Assembly: GCA_019638525.1 (NCBI GenBank)
Contig: JAHBTO010000001.1
Span: 124,001 to 188,000 of the forward strand
DNA: 64,000 nt
Reading direction: 5' to 3'
From: Ferruginibacter sp.
GTDB taxonomy: Bacteria > Bacteroidota > Bacteroidia > Chitinophagales > Chitinophagaceae
Part shown: one piece after another, positions 17,088-26,197 of the stretch
Position numbering within the stretch: the first letter of the stretch is position 1
Layout of the letters: every line of letters begins with the position of its first letter
The notes under the pieces: generated by a model
What the model was told of the DNA's origin: nothing
The model's database searches: none
Seen by the model: the letters and a program-made list of their open reading frames with translations, nothing else
Program-made: the position numbers and the translations under genes

Positions 17088-17882
17088 ATGGATACTATAC
17101 AAAGCATTATAGTTGGTGTGGTTGAAGGGCTTACAGAATTTCTCCCTGTTTCTTCAACTGGCCACATGATTATCACCGAAAAACTGCTTCATATTGCTGA
17201 AAATGATTTCAGCAAAGTGTTTACCATTGCTATACAGTTAGGCGCCATATTAGCCGTAGTGGTTTTATATTGGAAGAAATTTTTTGATTTTAAAAACTGG
17301 AAGTTTTATTTAAAAATTGCGGCAGGTGTAGTGCCGGCGCTTATACTGGGTTTTTTGTTTTCAAAAAAGATTGATGCATTGCTTGAAAGTTCTACTACAG
17401 TTGCCATCTCATTACTGGCTGGTGGTATCATCTTATTATTTATTGATAATGTTTTTAAAAATCCGCAGGTAGATAAAGAAGAAGACATTTCATTTTTTAA
17501 AGCTATTATGATTGGCATTTGGCAATGTATTGCAATGATACCGGGCATTAGCCGTAGTGCAGCTTCTATCATTGGCGGTATGCAACAAAAATTAACCAGA
17601 AGTGCTGCTGCTGAGTTCTCATTCTTTTTAGCAGTGCCAACCATGCTGGCAGCCACCGGTTATAAACTTTTAAAATACTGGCAGGATTATGGCGGTTTTT
17701 CAACAAACGAAATAAAACAACTAGCCATTGGTAACATAGTTGCTTTTGTGGTAGCCATGCTGGCAATTAAATTCTTTATTGGTTTTTTAAAAAAACATGG
17801 ATTTAAAATTTGGGGTTATTACAGGATAGTGGTAGGTATTATTTTGTTAATTCTAATTTATACGGGGTACATAAAACCCTAA
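17088..17882 (+). CDS. uppP: Undecaprenyl-diphosphatase (BacA/UppP)
   Basis: Integral membrane phosphatase that dephosphorylates undecaprenyl pyrophosphate to regenerate the lipid carrier for peptidoglycan and O-antigen; overexpression gives bacitracin resistance. Both family signatures are present: VGVVEGLTEFLPVSSTGHMI (about 9-28, with the catalytic Glu and Ser) and IPGISRSAASIIGGMQQ (about 151-167, with the PGxSRS arginine). The 264 residues form about eight hydrophobic segments. It probably has its own promoter because a terminator precedes it, although I could not assign a clear -7 element. Confidence 0.97.
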   Translation: MDTIQSIIVGVVEGLTEFLPVSSTGHMIITEKLLHIAENDFSKVFTIAIQLGAILAVVVLYWKKFFDFKNWKFYLKIAAGVVPALILGFLFSKKIDALLESSTTVAISLLAGGIILLFIDNVFKNPQVDKEEDISFFKAIMIGIWQCIAMIPGISRSAASIIGGMQQKLTRSAAAEFSFFLAVPTMLAATGYKLLKYWQDYGGFSTNEIKQLAIGNIVAFVVAMLAIKFFIGFLKKHGFKIWGYYRIVVGIILLILIYTGYIKP

Positions 17883-17953
17883 ATACCCATTGTAGGGTAT
17901 ATATTTTTCATCATGATTCATTAATTATGCATTTATTACCAAAACTAACTGTT

Positions 17954-18376
17954 ATGAAATTTTTAAACCGGTTTTTTACAGCCCTTATCATCACTGCGGT
18001 ATTAGCAGCCTGCAATGCAGGTTATGGCAAAGAGTATAAATTAGACAGCAAACACAATGTGTATTATAAAGGCGATAATGTTACAGAAGCACAGGCCAAA
18101 AAACTGGCTGAGTATTTAAAAGAACAAAAATATTTCCAGGATACTATAGAATCAACCGTACAGTTGGTAAAAGTGAAAGACACTTTTAATATAAATTTTG
18201 TGGTGGATGAAACCAAACTAACAAAAGGATATGAAACTAATTTTTTATTGTTTGGCGGATTTATTTCAGAAAGTGTATTTAATAAGGCACCTGTAGTTAT
18301 ACAACTCACTAATAACAGGTTGGAGCCATTTAAGAACCTGGGTTATGCAAGCCCCATATCCGAAGAAAAAGAATAA
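17954..18376 (+). CDS. Putative lipoprotein of unknown function
   Basis: A 140-residue protein beginning MKFLNRFFTALIITAVLAAC, a signal peptide with lipobox LAAC (Cys20), followed by a hydrophilic domain with no family that I recognise. I chose the ATG at 17954 because it gives a compact lipoprotein signal; an in-frame ATG at 17927 would add nine residues, and longer forms would overlap uppP. The mature part contains an alpha segment (EAQAKKLAEYLKEQKYF) followed by beta strands. It lies 71 nt past uppP and is closed by a strong terminator, so it may belong to the uppP transcript. Confidence 0.7.
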   Translation: MKFLNRFFTALIITAVLAACNAGYGKEYKLDSKHNVYYKGDNVTEAQAKKLAEYLKEQKYFQDTIESTVQLVKVKDTFNINFVVDETKLTKGYETNFLLFGGFISESVFNKAPVVIQLTNNRLEPFKNLGYASPISEEKE

Positions 18377-18394
18377 CAAATAAATAAACTTATT

Positions 18395-18430
18395 AAAACA
18401 ACCCCTGTAATATTAAACAGGGGTTGTTTT
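18395..18430 (+). terminator. Terminator after the lipoprotein gene
   Basis: AAAACAACCCCTG/CAGGGGTTGTTTT, a 13-bp perfect stem with a 10-nt loop and T-rich flank; strong in both directions. Confidence 0.85.
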
Positions 18431-18481
18431 GTTTTCTTTACATTGATATTTACTATATTCATTATTCCTTAATTAAAAACC

Positions 18482-19774
18482 ATGCAAACTGCTTCTAAAA
18501 AAGTCATCAACGGCTGGGCCATGTACGACTGGGCCAACTCGGTGTACAACCTAGTAATTACAACTACCTTTTTCCCGGCATATTATGCAGCAGTTACCAG
18601 CACTGTAAAATTTCCGGATGGCATTACTTTTTTAGGCCGCCGTTTTGTAAATACCGAATTAAAAGATTATGTTCTTGCATTTGGTTTTTTAGTTATTGCA
18701 TTGCTCTCTCCAATCTTATCATCCATTGCCGATTACAAAGGCAATAAGAAAAACTTTATGCGTTTTTTTTGTTACATGGGTGCAGCAAGCTGTTCGCTTA
18801 TGTATTTTTTTGATGAGCACCATGTTACCCTGGGCCTTATGTGCTTTATGTTTGCCGGTATTGGTTTTTATGGCAGCCAGGTTTTTTATAATTCGTACCT
18901 GCCAGAGATTGCTATGGAAGAAGACAGGGACAGGGTAAGTGCAAGAGGTTATAGCTTTGGTTATATAGGCAGCGTAATTATGCAGATGATTGGTTTTGCA
19001 TTGGTAATATTAATGCCCGAAGGAGAATTGCCATTAAAACTTACTTTTTTACTGGTGGGTATTTGGTGGGTAGCATTTGCACAAATAACATTTAACAGGT
19101 TGCCCATTAGCCCAAAAACAGAAAGAAAAAGCAGGAAACATGCTTTGGTAAATGGTTTTCATGAATTACAAAAGGTATGGCATGAAGTTAAAATTATGCC
19201 TCAGTTAAAACGGTTTTTAACAGCATTCTTTTTTTACAATATGGGTGTACAAACTGTTATGCTGGTTGCAATTGATTTTGGTATTAAAGAATTAAAACTT
19301 GAAAACTCAAAACTCATCATCACGGCTGTTATCATTCAGCTTGTAGCCATTGCAGGCGCTGTTGGTATGAGCCGTATATCGGCATTATACGGTAATATAA
19401 AAGTGCTTTCTTTAACTGTTTGTTTGTGGATTGTGGTTTGTATTGCCGGCTATTTTATGCAAACAGAAATACATTTTTATATCATAGCATCGCTGGTTGG
19501 GCTTGTTATGGGTGGTATCCAGTCGCTTAGCCGTTCTACCTACAGCAAACTAATGCCCGAAACAAAAGACACTGCATCATTTTTTAGTTTTTACGATGTA
19601 ACTGAAAAATTTTCAATAGTAATTGGCCTTTTTTGTTTTGGATTTATTGAAGGGTTAACCAATAATATGCGTAACTCTATTTTAGCGTTGATTATATTTT
19701 TTATCATCGGGCTTTTATTCCTGTTACTTACTTACAGGGTACAAAAAAAACAATCCGTAACTTTAACTAATTGA
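18482..19774 (+). CDS. MFS permease of the UMF1/Atg22 type
   Basis: A 430-residue major-facilitator protein with about 12 helices. The start MQTASKKVINGWAMYDWANS carries the AMYDWANS motif typical of the UMF1 family, which includes the yeast vacuolar amino-acid effluxer Atg22. A central charged loop (PISPKTERKSRKHALVNGFHE) separates the halves, and GGIQSLSRSTYSKLMPE matches the second-half conserved motif. The bacterial substrate is not known. It stands as a single gene after a strong terminator. Confidence 0.9.
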   Translation: MQTASKKVINGWAMYDWANSVYNLVITTTFFPAYYAAVTSTVKFPDGITFLGRRFVNTELKDYVLAFGFLVIALLSPILSSIADYKGNKKNFMRFFCYMGAASCSLMYFFDEHHVTLGLMCFMFAGIGFYGSQVFYNSYLPEIAMEEDRDRVSARGYSFGYIGSVIMQMIGFALVILMPEGELPLKLTFLLVGIWWVAFAQITFNRLPISPKTERKSRKHALVNGFHELQKVWHEVKIMPQLKRFLTAFFFYNMGVQTVMLVAIDFGIKELKLENSKLIITAVIIQLVAIAGAVGMSRISALYGNIKVLSLTVCLWIVVCIAGYFMQTEIHFYIIASLVGLVMGGIQSLSRSTYSKLMPETKDTASFFSFYDVTEKFSIVIGLFCFGFIEGLTNNMRNSILALIIFFIIGLLFLLLTYRVQKKQSVTLTN

Positions 19775-19850
19775 AAAAAATCAATAATAACCAATTATTG
19801 TTGGTTTATTTAACAATACCGGGTTTTAAACAAGATTCAGGAACTATTAC

Positions 19851-20729
19851 ATGAAACTTTATACAATTAATACGGGCTATTTTAAATTAGATGGAGGGGC
19901 TATGTTTGGCGTGGTACCTAAAAGCATCTGGAACAAACTTAACCCTGCCGATGAAAACAACATGTGCAGTTGGGCATTGCGTTGTTTATTACTTGAGGAT
20001 GAAGGTAGGCTTATTTTGATTGATAATGGTATGGGTAATAAACAGGATGCAAAATTTTTTGGCCATTATTACTTACATGGCGATGATACCTTAGAGGTAT
20101 CATTAGCAAAAAATGGATTTTCAAAAGATGATATCACCGATGTTTTTTTAACACACCTGCATTTTGACCACTGTGGGGGCAGTATTGTAAAAGATGGAGA
20201 AAAACTTGTACCTGCTTTTAAAAATGCAACCTACTGGAGCAACCATCATCACTGGAAATGGGCTACAGAACCCAATGCCAGGGAAAAAGCAAGTTTTTTA
20301 AAAGAAAACATACTGCCTATACAGGAAAGCGGTCAGTTAAAATTTTTTGATGTTAATAATACAATTACTGCAATTACCGGAAAAACTCTTCCGGAATATA
20401 ACTCGGGCATTGTTACCAACCTATCTTTTTACACCGTAAGCGGCCATACCGATTGTATGATGCTGCCCAAAATTAATTACAAAGGTAAAACTATTGTTTA
20501 CATGGCCGACCTGTTGCCTTCAACAGCACATATTCCCCTGCCCTATGTAATGGCATACGATATGTTTCCTTTGCAAACATTACAGGAAAAGAAACTATTT
20601 CTTACGGAAGCAGAACAAAACAATTTTATCTTGTTTTTTGAGCACGATCCAAAGATTGAATGTTGTAGCGTACAGGCTTCAGAAAAAGGAATTAGGCTAA
20701 AAGATACTTTTACACTGAATGATATTTGA
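19851..20729 (+). CDS. Metallo-beta-lactamase fold hydrolase
   Basis: A 292-residue cytosolic protein with the dinuclear-zinc motif HLHFDH (102-107), further ligands in SGHTDCM and MADLLPS, and the closing histidine in FEHDP. The arrangement resembles the AHL-lactonase-like subgroup of MBL proteins, which hydrolyse esters, lactones or phosphoesters. The true substrate is unknown and quorum quenching should not be assumed. It is convergent with the DUF3108 gene, 7 nt away, and lies 76 nt after the MFS gene on the same strand. Confidence 0.85.
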   Translation: MKLYTINTGYFKLDGGAMFGVVPKSIWNKLNPADENNMCSWALRCLLLEDEGRLILIDNGMGNKQDAKFFGHYYLHGDDTLEVSLAKNGFSKDDITDVFLTHLHFDHCGGSIVKDGEKLVPAFKNATYWSNHHHWKWATEPNAREKASFLKENILPIQESGQLKFFDVNNTITAITGKTLPEYNSGIVTNLSFYTVSGHTDCMMLPKINYKGKTIVYMADLLPSTAHIPLPYVMAYDMFPLQTLQEKKLFLTEAEQNNFILFFEHDPKIECCSVQASEKGIRLKDTFTLNDI

Positions 20730-20736
20730 CTTTCAT

Positions 20737-21540
20737 TTATCGCAATCCTATAAATGAGGTTAATTTATGACGCAGGTTTTTATAGCTCATCATATCTACT
20801 TTTATACTTCCAACAGCAATTGGGCTTTCAACACGAAGCAATAAATGATTAGGGTCGTCGCTTAGCCAGGCAGTCATCTTTTCGCCACCTTCAAAAATGG
20901 TTCCTTTAATTAAAAGCGGTTTTATTTTAATGGCATTAAATCTTCCGTACCTGGTTTTTATTTTCTCCTTTCCCATATACCTAATGTATAAATGATACAC
21001 TTCATCATCTAAAAACATATCAAAAGGAATTTTATCATTCACTTTATATTTATCAAAATCAATATTGCGGGCATAATAAACCATGCTTACCACATCCTGT
21101 ATACAATCTGTAACTTTAAAAACACCATTAGTACTAATGGCTGTATTAGCTGCCTGGTTAAAAGTTACATTGTTATATTTTTTGTAACCACCTTCATCTA
21201 CATTACGCACAAACTTGTAAGGAAGCAGGTTGGAAGTATCTACATAACTTTCATATTTATCCCTCACTTTAAAAAAATTATCAAAAGCCGAATAAGTTTT
21301 TCCTACACCTTCCAGGTGATAAACAGGTTTGCCGTTAAAGCGCTCCAGCGTAGAAGTAAATACTGCTTCGCCAGCTCCAATATACATACCCAATGTGCTG
21401 TAAAATACTTTCATGCGTACTTCTTCATCTGCTTTAAAGGCGTTGTTCCTCATATTGCAGGCATCGTTTTGTGTTGTGGTAAAACTCAAACTGCAAAAAC
21501 CCGTAATAAACAAAAGCGTCTTTAAAAATCTAATCATCAT
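20737..21540 (-). CDS. DUF3108 protein
   Basis: A 267-residue exported protein of unknown function. The signal peptide MMIRFLKTLLFITGFCSLSF is followed by a beta-rich domain with the DUF3108 pattern: AGEAVFTSTLERFNGKPVYH near the N-terminus, KVRDKYESYVDTSNLLPYKF, then IPFDMFLDDEVYHLYIRYMG and MTAWLSDDPNHLLLRVESP near the C-terminus. I chose the ATG at 21540 because it starts a proper signal peptide and overlaps the stop codon of the upstream gene as ATGA, implying translational coupling. A longer reading from 21609 would overlap that gene by 73 nt. Confidence 0.85.
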   Translation of the reverse strand: MMIRFLKTLLFITGFCSLSFTTTQNDACNMRNNAFKADEEVRMKVFYSTLGMYIGAGEAVFTSTLERFNGKPVYHLEGVGKTYSAFDNFFKVRDKYESYVDTSNLLPYKFVRNVDEGGYKKYNNVTFNQAANTAISTNGVFKVTDCIQDVVSMVYYARNIDFDKYKVNDKIPFDMFLDDEVYHLYIRYMGKEKIKTRYGRFNAIKIKPLLIKGTIFEGGEKMTAWLSDDPNHLLLRVESPIAVGSIKVDMMSYKNLRHKLTSFIGLR

Positions 21541-22514
21541 TTTTTTATTTTGATTCCTAAAATTAACAAACTGCCTATTAAAGCAGGTATAAAAAGATTT
21601 ACAAACCATATTCCAAAAGTTGCTGTAAGTATTCCTAAAGTATTTAAACTATAAGAAAACAAAGTTTTTGCCACAGTGCCCCTAATACCCAGTTCGGCAA
21701 TGGCAAATGATGGAATAATTGCCAGTATCCAGAACATGACGGTGATTATCCAAAAACCAGTCCACACATTTTGTTCTACATGCAACAACTGTAACATAAA
21801 GATGTATTGTAAAACGAAAACTATATACCTGAAAAAGGAAATAGACAGTAACCTTAACAAAACTTTTGCTTCAAATGTTTCTAATATGTTAATGTATTTC
21901 GAAAACCTGTTAGCATAAGGAAGTTTTTCAAGCAGCCGTATTAAAAACCCCAGTTTAAAAAAGAAAAAAATAAAAACAATAGTTCCAAAAACACTGCCGT
22001 ACAAAAATATTTTTATCCAAAAAACAGAAACACCCATAAGTGTTGATGAAACATCTTTACCAAATAACAGGAACATTAAACCAAAACATCCCATAAGCAT
22101 AGTTATAATTAATTGTGCCATGCCGCCGGCAATTGAAAGTGTTATTGCTTTTATCCGGTTACCATCGTTTACAAAAAGTATGCGGCCCCCATATTCACCC
22201 ATACGGTTAGGTGTATTTAATGAAAGTGTAACGCCGCATAAAACAGATTTAAAGGCAGTAATAAAACTTAATGGTTGCAAGGGCTTCATTAATATTTGCC
22301 ATTTGCGTGCCTCCATACCCCAGTTTACAAATACAAATAAAATAACCAGCCAAAATTTCCAGGCTTGCGAACCAAAGGGCATGGCTTTTATTAATGCTAT
22401 AGAACTGTTTATATCGGGCTGGGCCTTTATTTGCTGATATAAAGACCAAAACAACCATGCGGCCAGCACCGGGCCAATAATCCACTTGACTAATATTTTA
22501 ATACTTTTGTTCAA
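21537..22514 (-). CDS. YbhN/AglD-type integral membrane protein (flippase-like domain)
   Basis: A 325-residue polytopic protein with about 8 transmembrane segments, of the lysylphosphatidylglycerol synthase TM-region family (flippase-like domain). Recognisable are EARKWQILMKPLQPLSFITA after helix 2, LSLNTPNRMGEYGGRILF (the conserved TPNRMGE region) and PSFAIAELGIRGTVA near the C-terminus. The synthase catalytic domain of MprF is absent, so it is a membrane-only relative with unknown cargo. The start is a TTG at 22514, the only plausible start in frame. It overlaps the DUF3108 gene by 4 nt, and the two probably form one envelope-related unit. Confidence 0.85.
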   Translation of the reverse strand: MNKSIKILVKWIIGPVLAAWLFWSLYQQIKAQPDINSSIALIKAMPFGSQAWKFWLVILFVFVNWGMEARKWQILMKPLQPLSFITAFKSVLCGVTLSLNTPNRMGEYGGRILFVNDGNRIKAITLSIAGGMAQLIITMLMGCFGLMFLLFGKDVSSTLMGVSVFWIKIFLYGSVFGTIVFIFFFFKLGFLIRLLEKLPYANRFSKYINILETFEAKVLLRLLSISFFRYIVFVLQYIFMLQLLHVEQNVWTGFWIITVMFWILAIIPSFAIAELGIRGTVAKTLFSYSLNTLGILTATFGIWFVNLFIPALIGSLLILGIKIKK

Positions 22515-22561
22515 TACACAATGTTAGTTTAAAAATAAAGGTCAAAAAAATAATAACCACA

Positions 22562-23131
22562 TTGCAAAAGAAAACAAATATCATTTTAGGTATCGACCCC
22601 GGTACCATTATTATGGGTTATGGATTGATACGTGTAACCGGTAATAAAATTTCATTATTGGAAATGGGTGTTTTGCAACCCGGCAAAATAAAAGACAGTT
22701 ATAAAAAACTACAACTTATTTTTAATACAGTAAGCGGATTGGTAACCAAATACCAACCTGATACTTTTGCCATTGAAGCCCCTTTTTTTGGCAAAAATGT
22801 TCAAAGTATGTTAAAGCTTGGCAGGGCACAGGGAGTGGCTATAGCTGCTGCTTTACGGCACGGGCTGGAGGTTACAGAATACCAGCCTAAAAAAGTAAAA
22901 CAATCTGTAACGGGTAATGGCAATGCATCTAAAGAACAGGTACAAAAAATGTTACAGCAAATTTTAACTTTTGATGACAGCCCTAAATATTACGATGCAA
23001 CCGATGCGCTGGCAGTAGCAGTATGTCATCATTTTCAACTAAAAGCTTCTTTGCCCAACAGCAAACAAAAAACAAACGGCTGGAAAGACTTTATTGCCAA
23101 ACATCCTGAAAAATTAATAGTGGTAAAGTAA
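22562..23131 (+). CDS. ruvC: Holliday junction resolvase RuvC
   Basis: Dimeric endonuclease that cuts Holliday junctions in the RuvABC pathway. Visible are GIDPGT (about 10-15, first catalytic Asp), FAIEAPFFGKNVQSMLKLG (second acidic residue in AIEAP), KQSVTGNGNASKEQVQKML (the basic helix) and YDATDALAVAVCHH (final acidic cluster). The 189 residues match the family. The start is a TTG at 22562 and no ATG fits. It is divergent from the YbhN-type gene, which also starts with TTG; only 47 nt separate the two. Confidence 0.96.
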   Translation: MQKKTNIILGIDPGTIIMGYGLIRVTGNKISLLEMGVLQPGKIKDSYKKLQLIFNTVSGLVTKYQPDTFAIEAPFFGKNVQSMLKLGRAQGVAIAAALRHGLEVTEYQPKKVKQSVTGNGNASKEQVQKMLQQILTFDDSPKYYDATDALAVAVCHHFQLKASLPNSKQKTNGWKDFIAKHPEKLIVVK

Positions 23132-23204
23132 TGGTACTTAACCTGCGGTTAACAATATTTAGCAAGTAGCTTTTTAATTTCAACATCGTATTTATATACA
23201 GCTG

Positions 23205-24476
23205 ATGGTTATTCGTTCAAAAACATTGCGGTTGGTGATTTTAATCAGTACTGTTTTAATCACACTCATTATTGCCATACAACTTATATGGCTGCAGAAA
23301 GTGTATATGTACGAAGAAAAACAGTTTAATATAAATGTATCAAAAAGTATACGTAGTTTATATACCGACATGGAGTTGGTTAATGATGCCAGCGATAATG
23401 GTCAAAAAGTAATTGAGAACATTAACCCCGATGTTTATTTATTAAAGATAGACTGCAGCCCCAACCTGCAACAGTTGTGGGAAAACCTTAAGGCCGAGCT
23501 AACCGATTTTGATGTATATACAGATTGCAGGGCCAGTATTTACGATCCGGTACAAAATAAATATGTTACCGAAGAATATATTAATCTTCCGGATTCTTAC
23601 TTTCCATCAGAAAAAGAAAATGAATTACCGGTATATACCCGTTCTTATCCTTACATAGCCTTGTATTTTCCACACCGTGGGCAATACATTATTAAACAAA
23701 TGTTGTTTTGGATAGCTTCAAGCGGATTGTTGCTGCTTGTACTTACCGGTTTTGGCATCAGTATATTTTACCTGTACCGCCAAAAATTTTATAACGAAAC
23801 ACAAAAAGATTTTGTAAATAATTTTACACATGAATTTAAAACACCCCTGGCTGTAATAAAAATTGCATCTGATGTTCTTAAGCAAAAAAATATTATTGAC
23901 AAGCCCGAAAAACTTAACAACTATGCAGGCATCATAAACGAACAAACAACCCACCTGCAAATGCAGGTACAGCGTTTGTTGGAAATAGCTTATACCGACC
24001 GTAGCCACCTGCCACTTGAAAAAGAATCTTTTAATGCCAACCAACTGATACAACAGTCTATAAATGATTTACAACCCTATATTGAACAAAAAAATGCCAT
24101 TGTACATACAGATTTTTCAATACCGGTTTCTATCATTAAAGCAGATAAGGCTTACCTTAAGTTGTGCCTGGTAAACCTTATTGAAAATGCCATCAAATAT
24201 GCAGATAAACCGGTTATTGAAATCAGTACAACTATTGAAGGTGCAAATTTTTGTATTAGTGTAAAAGACAATGGCATAGGTATTGCACCCGAGCATCAAA
24301 AAAAGGTATTTGAACGCTTTTACCGTATTACCGAAGGTGAACTTCGCAGCAGTAAAGGTTTTGGGCTTGGCTTAAATTTTGTAAAAAAAGTTGTGGATAC
24401 ACATAATGGCAAGATTGAAGTGAAAAGTGAATTGGGCAAAGGAAGTACGTTTACCATTAAAATACCCCGTAATTAA
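23205..24476 (+). CDS. Sensor histidine kinase (RprX-like)
   Basis: A 423-residue membrane kinase: helix 1 (about 9-30), a periplasmic sensor region (about 31-165), helix 2 (about 167-190), then the cytosolic core with no HAMP domain between. The H-box FTHEFKTPLAVIK places the phospho-accepting His at 209. ATP-binding motifs are NLIENAIKYAD (N), DNGIGIAPEHQ (G1), VFERFYR (F) and GFGLGLNF (G2). The architecture and partner resemble RprX/RprY of Bacteroides, but the signal is unknown. The regulator starts 10 nt downstream, so the pair is one operon. Confidence 0.92.
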   Translation: MVIRSKTLRLVILISTVLITLIIAIQLIWLQKVYMYEEKQFNINVSKSIRSLYTDMELVNDASDNGQKVIENINPDVYLLKIDCSPNLQQLWENLKAELTDFDVYTDCRASIYDPVQNKYVTEEYINLPDSYFPSEKENELPVYTRSYPYIALYFPHRGQYIIKQMLFWIASSGLLLLVLTGFGISIFYLYRQKFYNETQKDFVNNFTHEFKTPLAVIKIASDVLKQKNIIDKPEKLNNYAGIINEQTTHLQMQVQRLLEIAYTDRSHLPLEKESFNANQLIQQSINDLQPYIEQKNAIVHTDFSIPVSIIKADKAYLKLCLVNLIENAIKYADKPVIEISTTIEGANFCISVKDNGIGIAPEHQKKVFERFYRITEGELRSSKGFGLGLNFVKKVVDTHNGKIEVKSELGKGSTFTIKIPRN

Positions 24477-24486
24477 AAAATACCGT

Positions 24487-25179
24487 ATGCAAAAAGGAAA
24501 AGTATTATTAGCCGAAGACGACCTGGCGCTTGGCTTTGTAATTAAAGATTCGCTACAGGACATTGACTTTGAAGTAACACATTGCCCCGATGGTGAAACA
24601 GCCTGGCAGCAATTTCAAAAAAAGGAATTTGATATTTGCCTGCTGGATGTTAATATGCCGGTAAGGGATGGTTTTTCGCTGGCAAAAAAAATAAGGCAGT
24701 TAAGCGATGTGGTGCCCATCATTTTCTTAACAGCTAAAAGTATGCAGGAAGACAAGATAAAGGGGTTTCAATCGGGCGCCGATGATTATTTGACAAAACC
24801 TTTTAGTATGGAAGAGTTGATATTACGTATGGAAGTTTTTTTACGGAGAACTAAAAAGTTACAGGCCGATGCCGACGAAGTGTACCAGTTAGGAAAATTA
24901 AAGTTTGTAGTTAATGAATTAAAAATATATACAGGTAAAGAAGAAATAACACTTACTCAAAAAGAATCGGACCTGTTGCGTTTTTTTGCCCAACACGAAA
25001 ACAAGGTATTAAAACGTGAAGAAGTTTTATTACATGTGTGGGGTAAAGACGATTATTTTTTAGGCCGCAGTATGGATGTATTTATAACAAAACTTCGCAA
25101 GCATTTTAAAGCCGACCCCAATATTGTGCTGGAAACCATACATGGTGTAGGTTTTAGGTTACAGGTAATGCAAGCCTGA
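24487..25179 (+). CDS. OmpR-family response regulator (RprY-like)
   Basis: A 230-residue partner of the preceding kinase. The receiver domain has the acidic pair AEDD (9-12), the phosphorylated Asp54 in CLLDVNMP and Lys104 in DYLTKPFS. The C-terminal winged helix (about 130-230) includes LTQKESDLLRFFAQHENKVL and GRSMDVFITKLRKHF. I chose the ATG at 24487 because the receiver fold begins directly after it; the longer frame overlaps the kinase end. Target genes cannot be deduced from the window. Confidence 0.94.
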   Translation: MQKGKVLLAEDDLALGFVIKDSLQDIDFEVTHCPDGETAWQQFQKKEFDICLLDVNMPVRDGFSLAKKIRQLSDVVPIIFLTAKSMQEDKIKGFQSGADDYLTKPFSMEELILRMEVFLRRTKKLQADADEVYQLGKLKFVVNELKIYTGKEEITLTQKESDLLRFFAQHENKVLKREEVLLHVWGKDDYFLGRSMDVFITKLRKHFKADPNIVLETIHGVGFRLQVMQA

Positions 25180-25180
25180 G

Positions 25181-25570
25181 CTACATTTGGGCCAATATCT
25201 TTTCCCGGGTAATTTTTAATTCATCCTGCGAAGGGTTAAGTTTGGGCCTGGTAAAATTTAGGTCGTTAGCCGAGTTGATAGGAATTAAATGCATGTGGGT
25301 ATGTGGTACTTCAAGCCCAACAACACTTAAACCACAACGTTTGCATGGAAATGCTTTTTCAATTGCTTTAGCAATGGGTTTTGCAAAAACAAGCATTTCG
25401 GCAAGGTATTCATCAGGTACATCAAAAATTTTATCTATTTCAATTTTAGGCACCACCAGTACATGGCCTGTTACCAATGGCTCTATATCCAAAAAAGCGA
25501 TAAACTTTTCGCTCTCTGCAATTTTATACGAAGGCAATTGCCCGTTAATAATTTTTGTAAATACTGTCAT
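25181..25570 (-). CDS. HIT family nucleotide-binding protein
   Basis: A 129-residue histidine-triad protein (Hint/HinT branch) that acts on purine nucleoside phosphoramidates or similar nucleotides. The start MTVFTKIINGQLPSYKI fits the family, and the triad HTHMHLI is at about 92-98. Hint proteins usually read C-x-I at the N-terminus with a Zn site; here FTKI replaces the first Cys, and a CKRC pair occurs later (about 78-81). The ATG at 25570 is preferred over 25597. It lies one nt beyond the response-regulator stop, in convergent orientation. Confidence 0.9.
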   Translation of the reverse strand: MTVFTKIINGQLPSYKIAESEKFIAFLDIEPLVTGHVLVVPKIEIDKIFDVPDEYLAEMLVFAKPIAKAIEKAFPCKRCGLSVVGLEVPHTHMHLIPINSANDLNFTRPKLNPSQDELKITREKILAQM

Positions 25571-25594
25571 TGTTTTTTTTGTAAATATACAACA

Positions 25595-25624
25595 CAAAAA
25601 AGCCCGTTCGGATTTTGAACGAGC
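25595..25624 (-). terminator. Terminator of greA
   Basis: On the minus strand, AGCTCGTTC-(7)-GAACGGGCT (one A/C mismatch) followed by a run of T, 21 nt after the greA stop. It lies just upstream of the HIT start, so HIT should have its own promoter. Confidence 0.7.
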
Positions 25625-25645
25625 TAAGAAGATCAGTCTTTTTGC

Positions 25646-26119
25646 TTACAATTCAATTTTTTCAACTTTAAATTTAAGTATGCCTGCAGGTACCTGCACT
25701 TCCACCACATCACCTACAACTTTTCCTAACAGGCCTTTACCAATGGGTGATGTTACAGAAATTTTACCTTGTTTAAGATCGGCTTCGTTTTCTGATACAA
25801 TTTTATAAGTTACCTGCTTTTTAGTTGAAAGGTTTGTTAGTGTAACTTTAGTTAGAATAGAAACTTTACTGGTATCAATATTACTTTCATCTAAAATACG
25901 GGCATTGGCAATTACGCTCTCAAGGTGTTTAATTTTAGCTTCCAATATACCTTGTGCTTCTTTGGCAGCGTCGTATTCTGCATTTTCTTTCAAATCGCCC
26001 TTTTCCCTGGCTTCTGCAATAGCATGGCTTGCAGCAGGCCTTTCAACTCCTTTCATGTGTTGCAGTTCTTCTTTTAATTTTTCAAAAGTTTCGGCTGTAA
26101 CATAATTTGTCTTGTTCAT
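25646..26119 (-). CDS. greA: Transcript cleavage factor GreA
   Basis: Rescues backtracked RNA polymerase by inducing cleavage of the nascent RNA 3' end. The N-terminal coiled coil has the acidic tip GDLKENAEYDAAKEAQ (about 41-56), with the catalytic acidic residues, and the C-terminal FKBP-like domain contains ISVTSPIGKGLLGKVVGD. Length is the canonical 157. A hairpin terminator follows at 25595-25624. Confidence 0.96.
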   Translation of the reverse strand: MNKTNYVTAETFEKLKEELQHMKGVERPAASHAIAEAREKGDLKENAEYDAAKEAQGILEAKIKHLESVIANARILDESNIDTSKVSILTKVTLTNLSTKKQVTYKIVSENEADLKQGKISVTSPIGKGLLGKVVGDVVEVQVPAGILKFKVEKIEL

Positions 26120-26134
26120 AAAATTCAGTTTAAC

Positions 26135-26171
26135 AAAAAAAATACAACGCCTCAGATTGCCTAAGGCGTTG
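26135..26171 (-). terminator. Terminator of the 2-hydroxyacid dehydrogenase gene
   Basis: CAACGCCT/AGGCGTTG, an 8-bp stem with an 11-nt loop, then TATTTTTTTT on the minus strand. It sits in the 78-bp gap before greA, so greA is transcribed separately from the upstream genes, at least in part. Confidence 0.75.
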
Positions 26172-26197
26172 CATGTATTACAAAAATAGTAAAAAAT

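Noticed and set aside
19788..19811. Hairpin AACCAA/TTGGTT after the MFS gene as a terminator
   Set aside because: Stem is short and AT-rich with no proper T tract, so support is too weak.
19851..20729. Quorum-quenching AHL lactonase assignment
   Set aside because: Only the general MBL motif is visible; the fold covers many substrates.
25242..25808. 188-codon frame antisense to the HIT and greA genes
   Set aside because: It crosses two genes and a terminator and has no recognisable domain.
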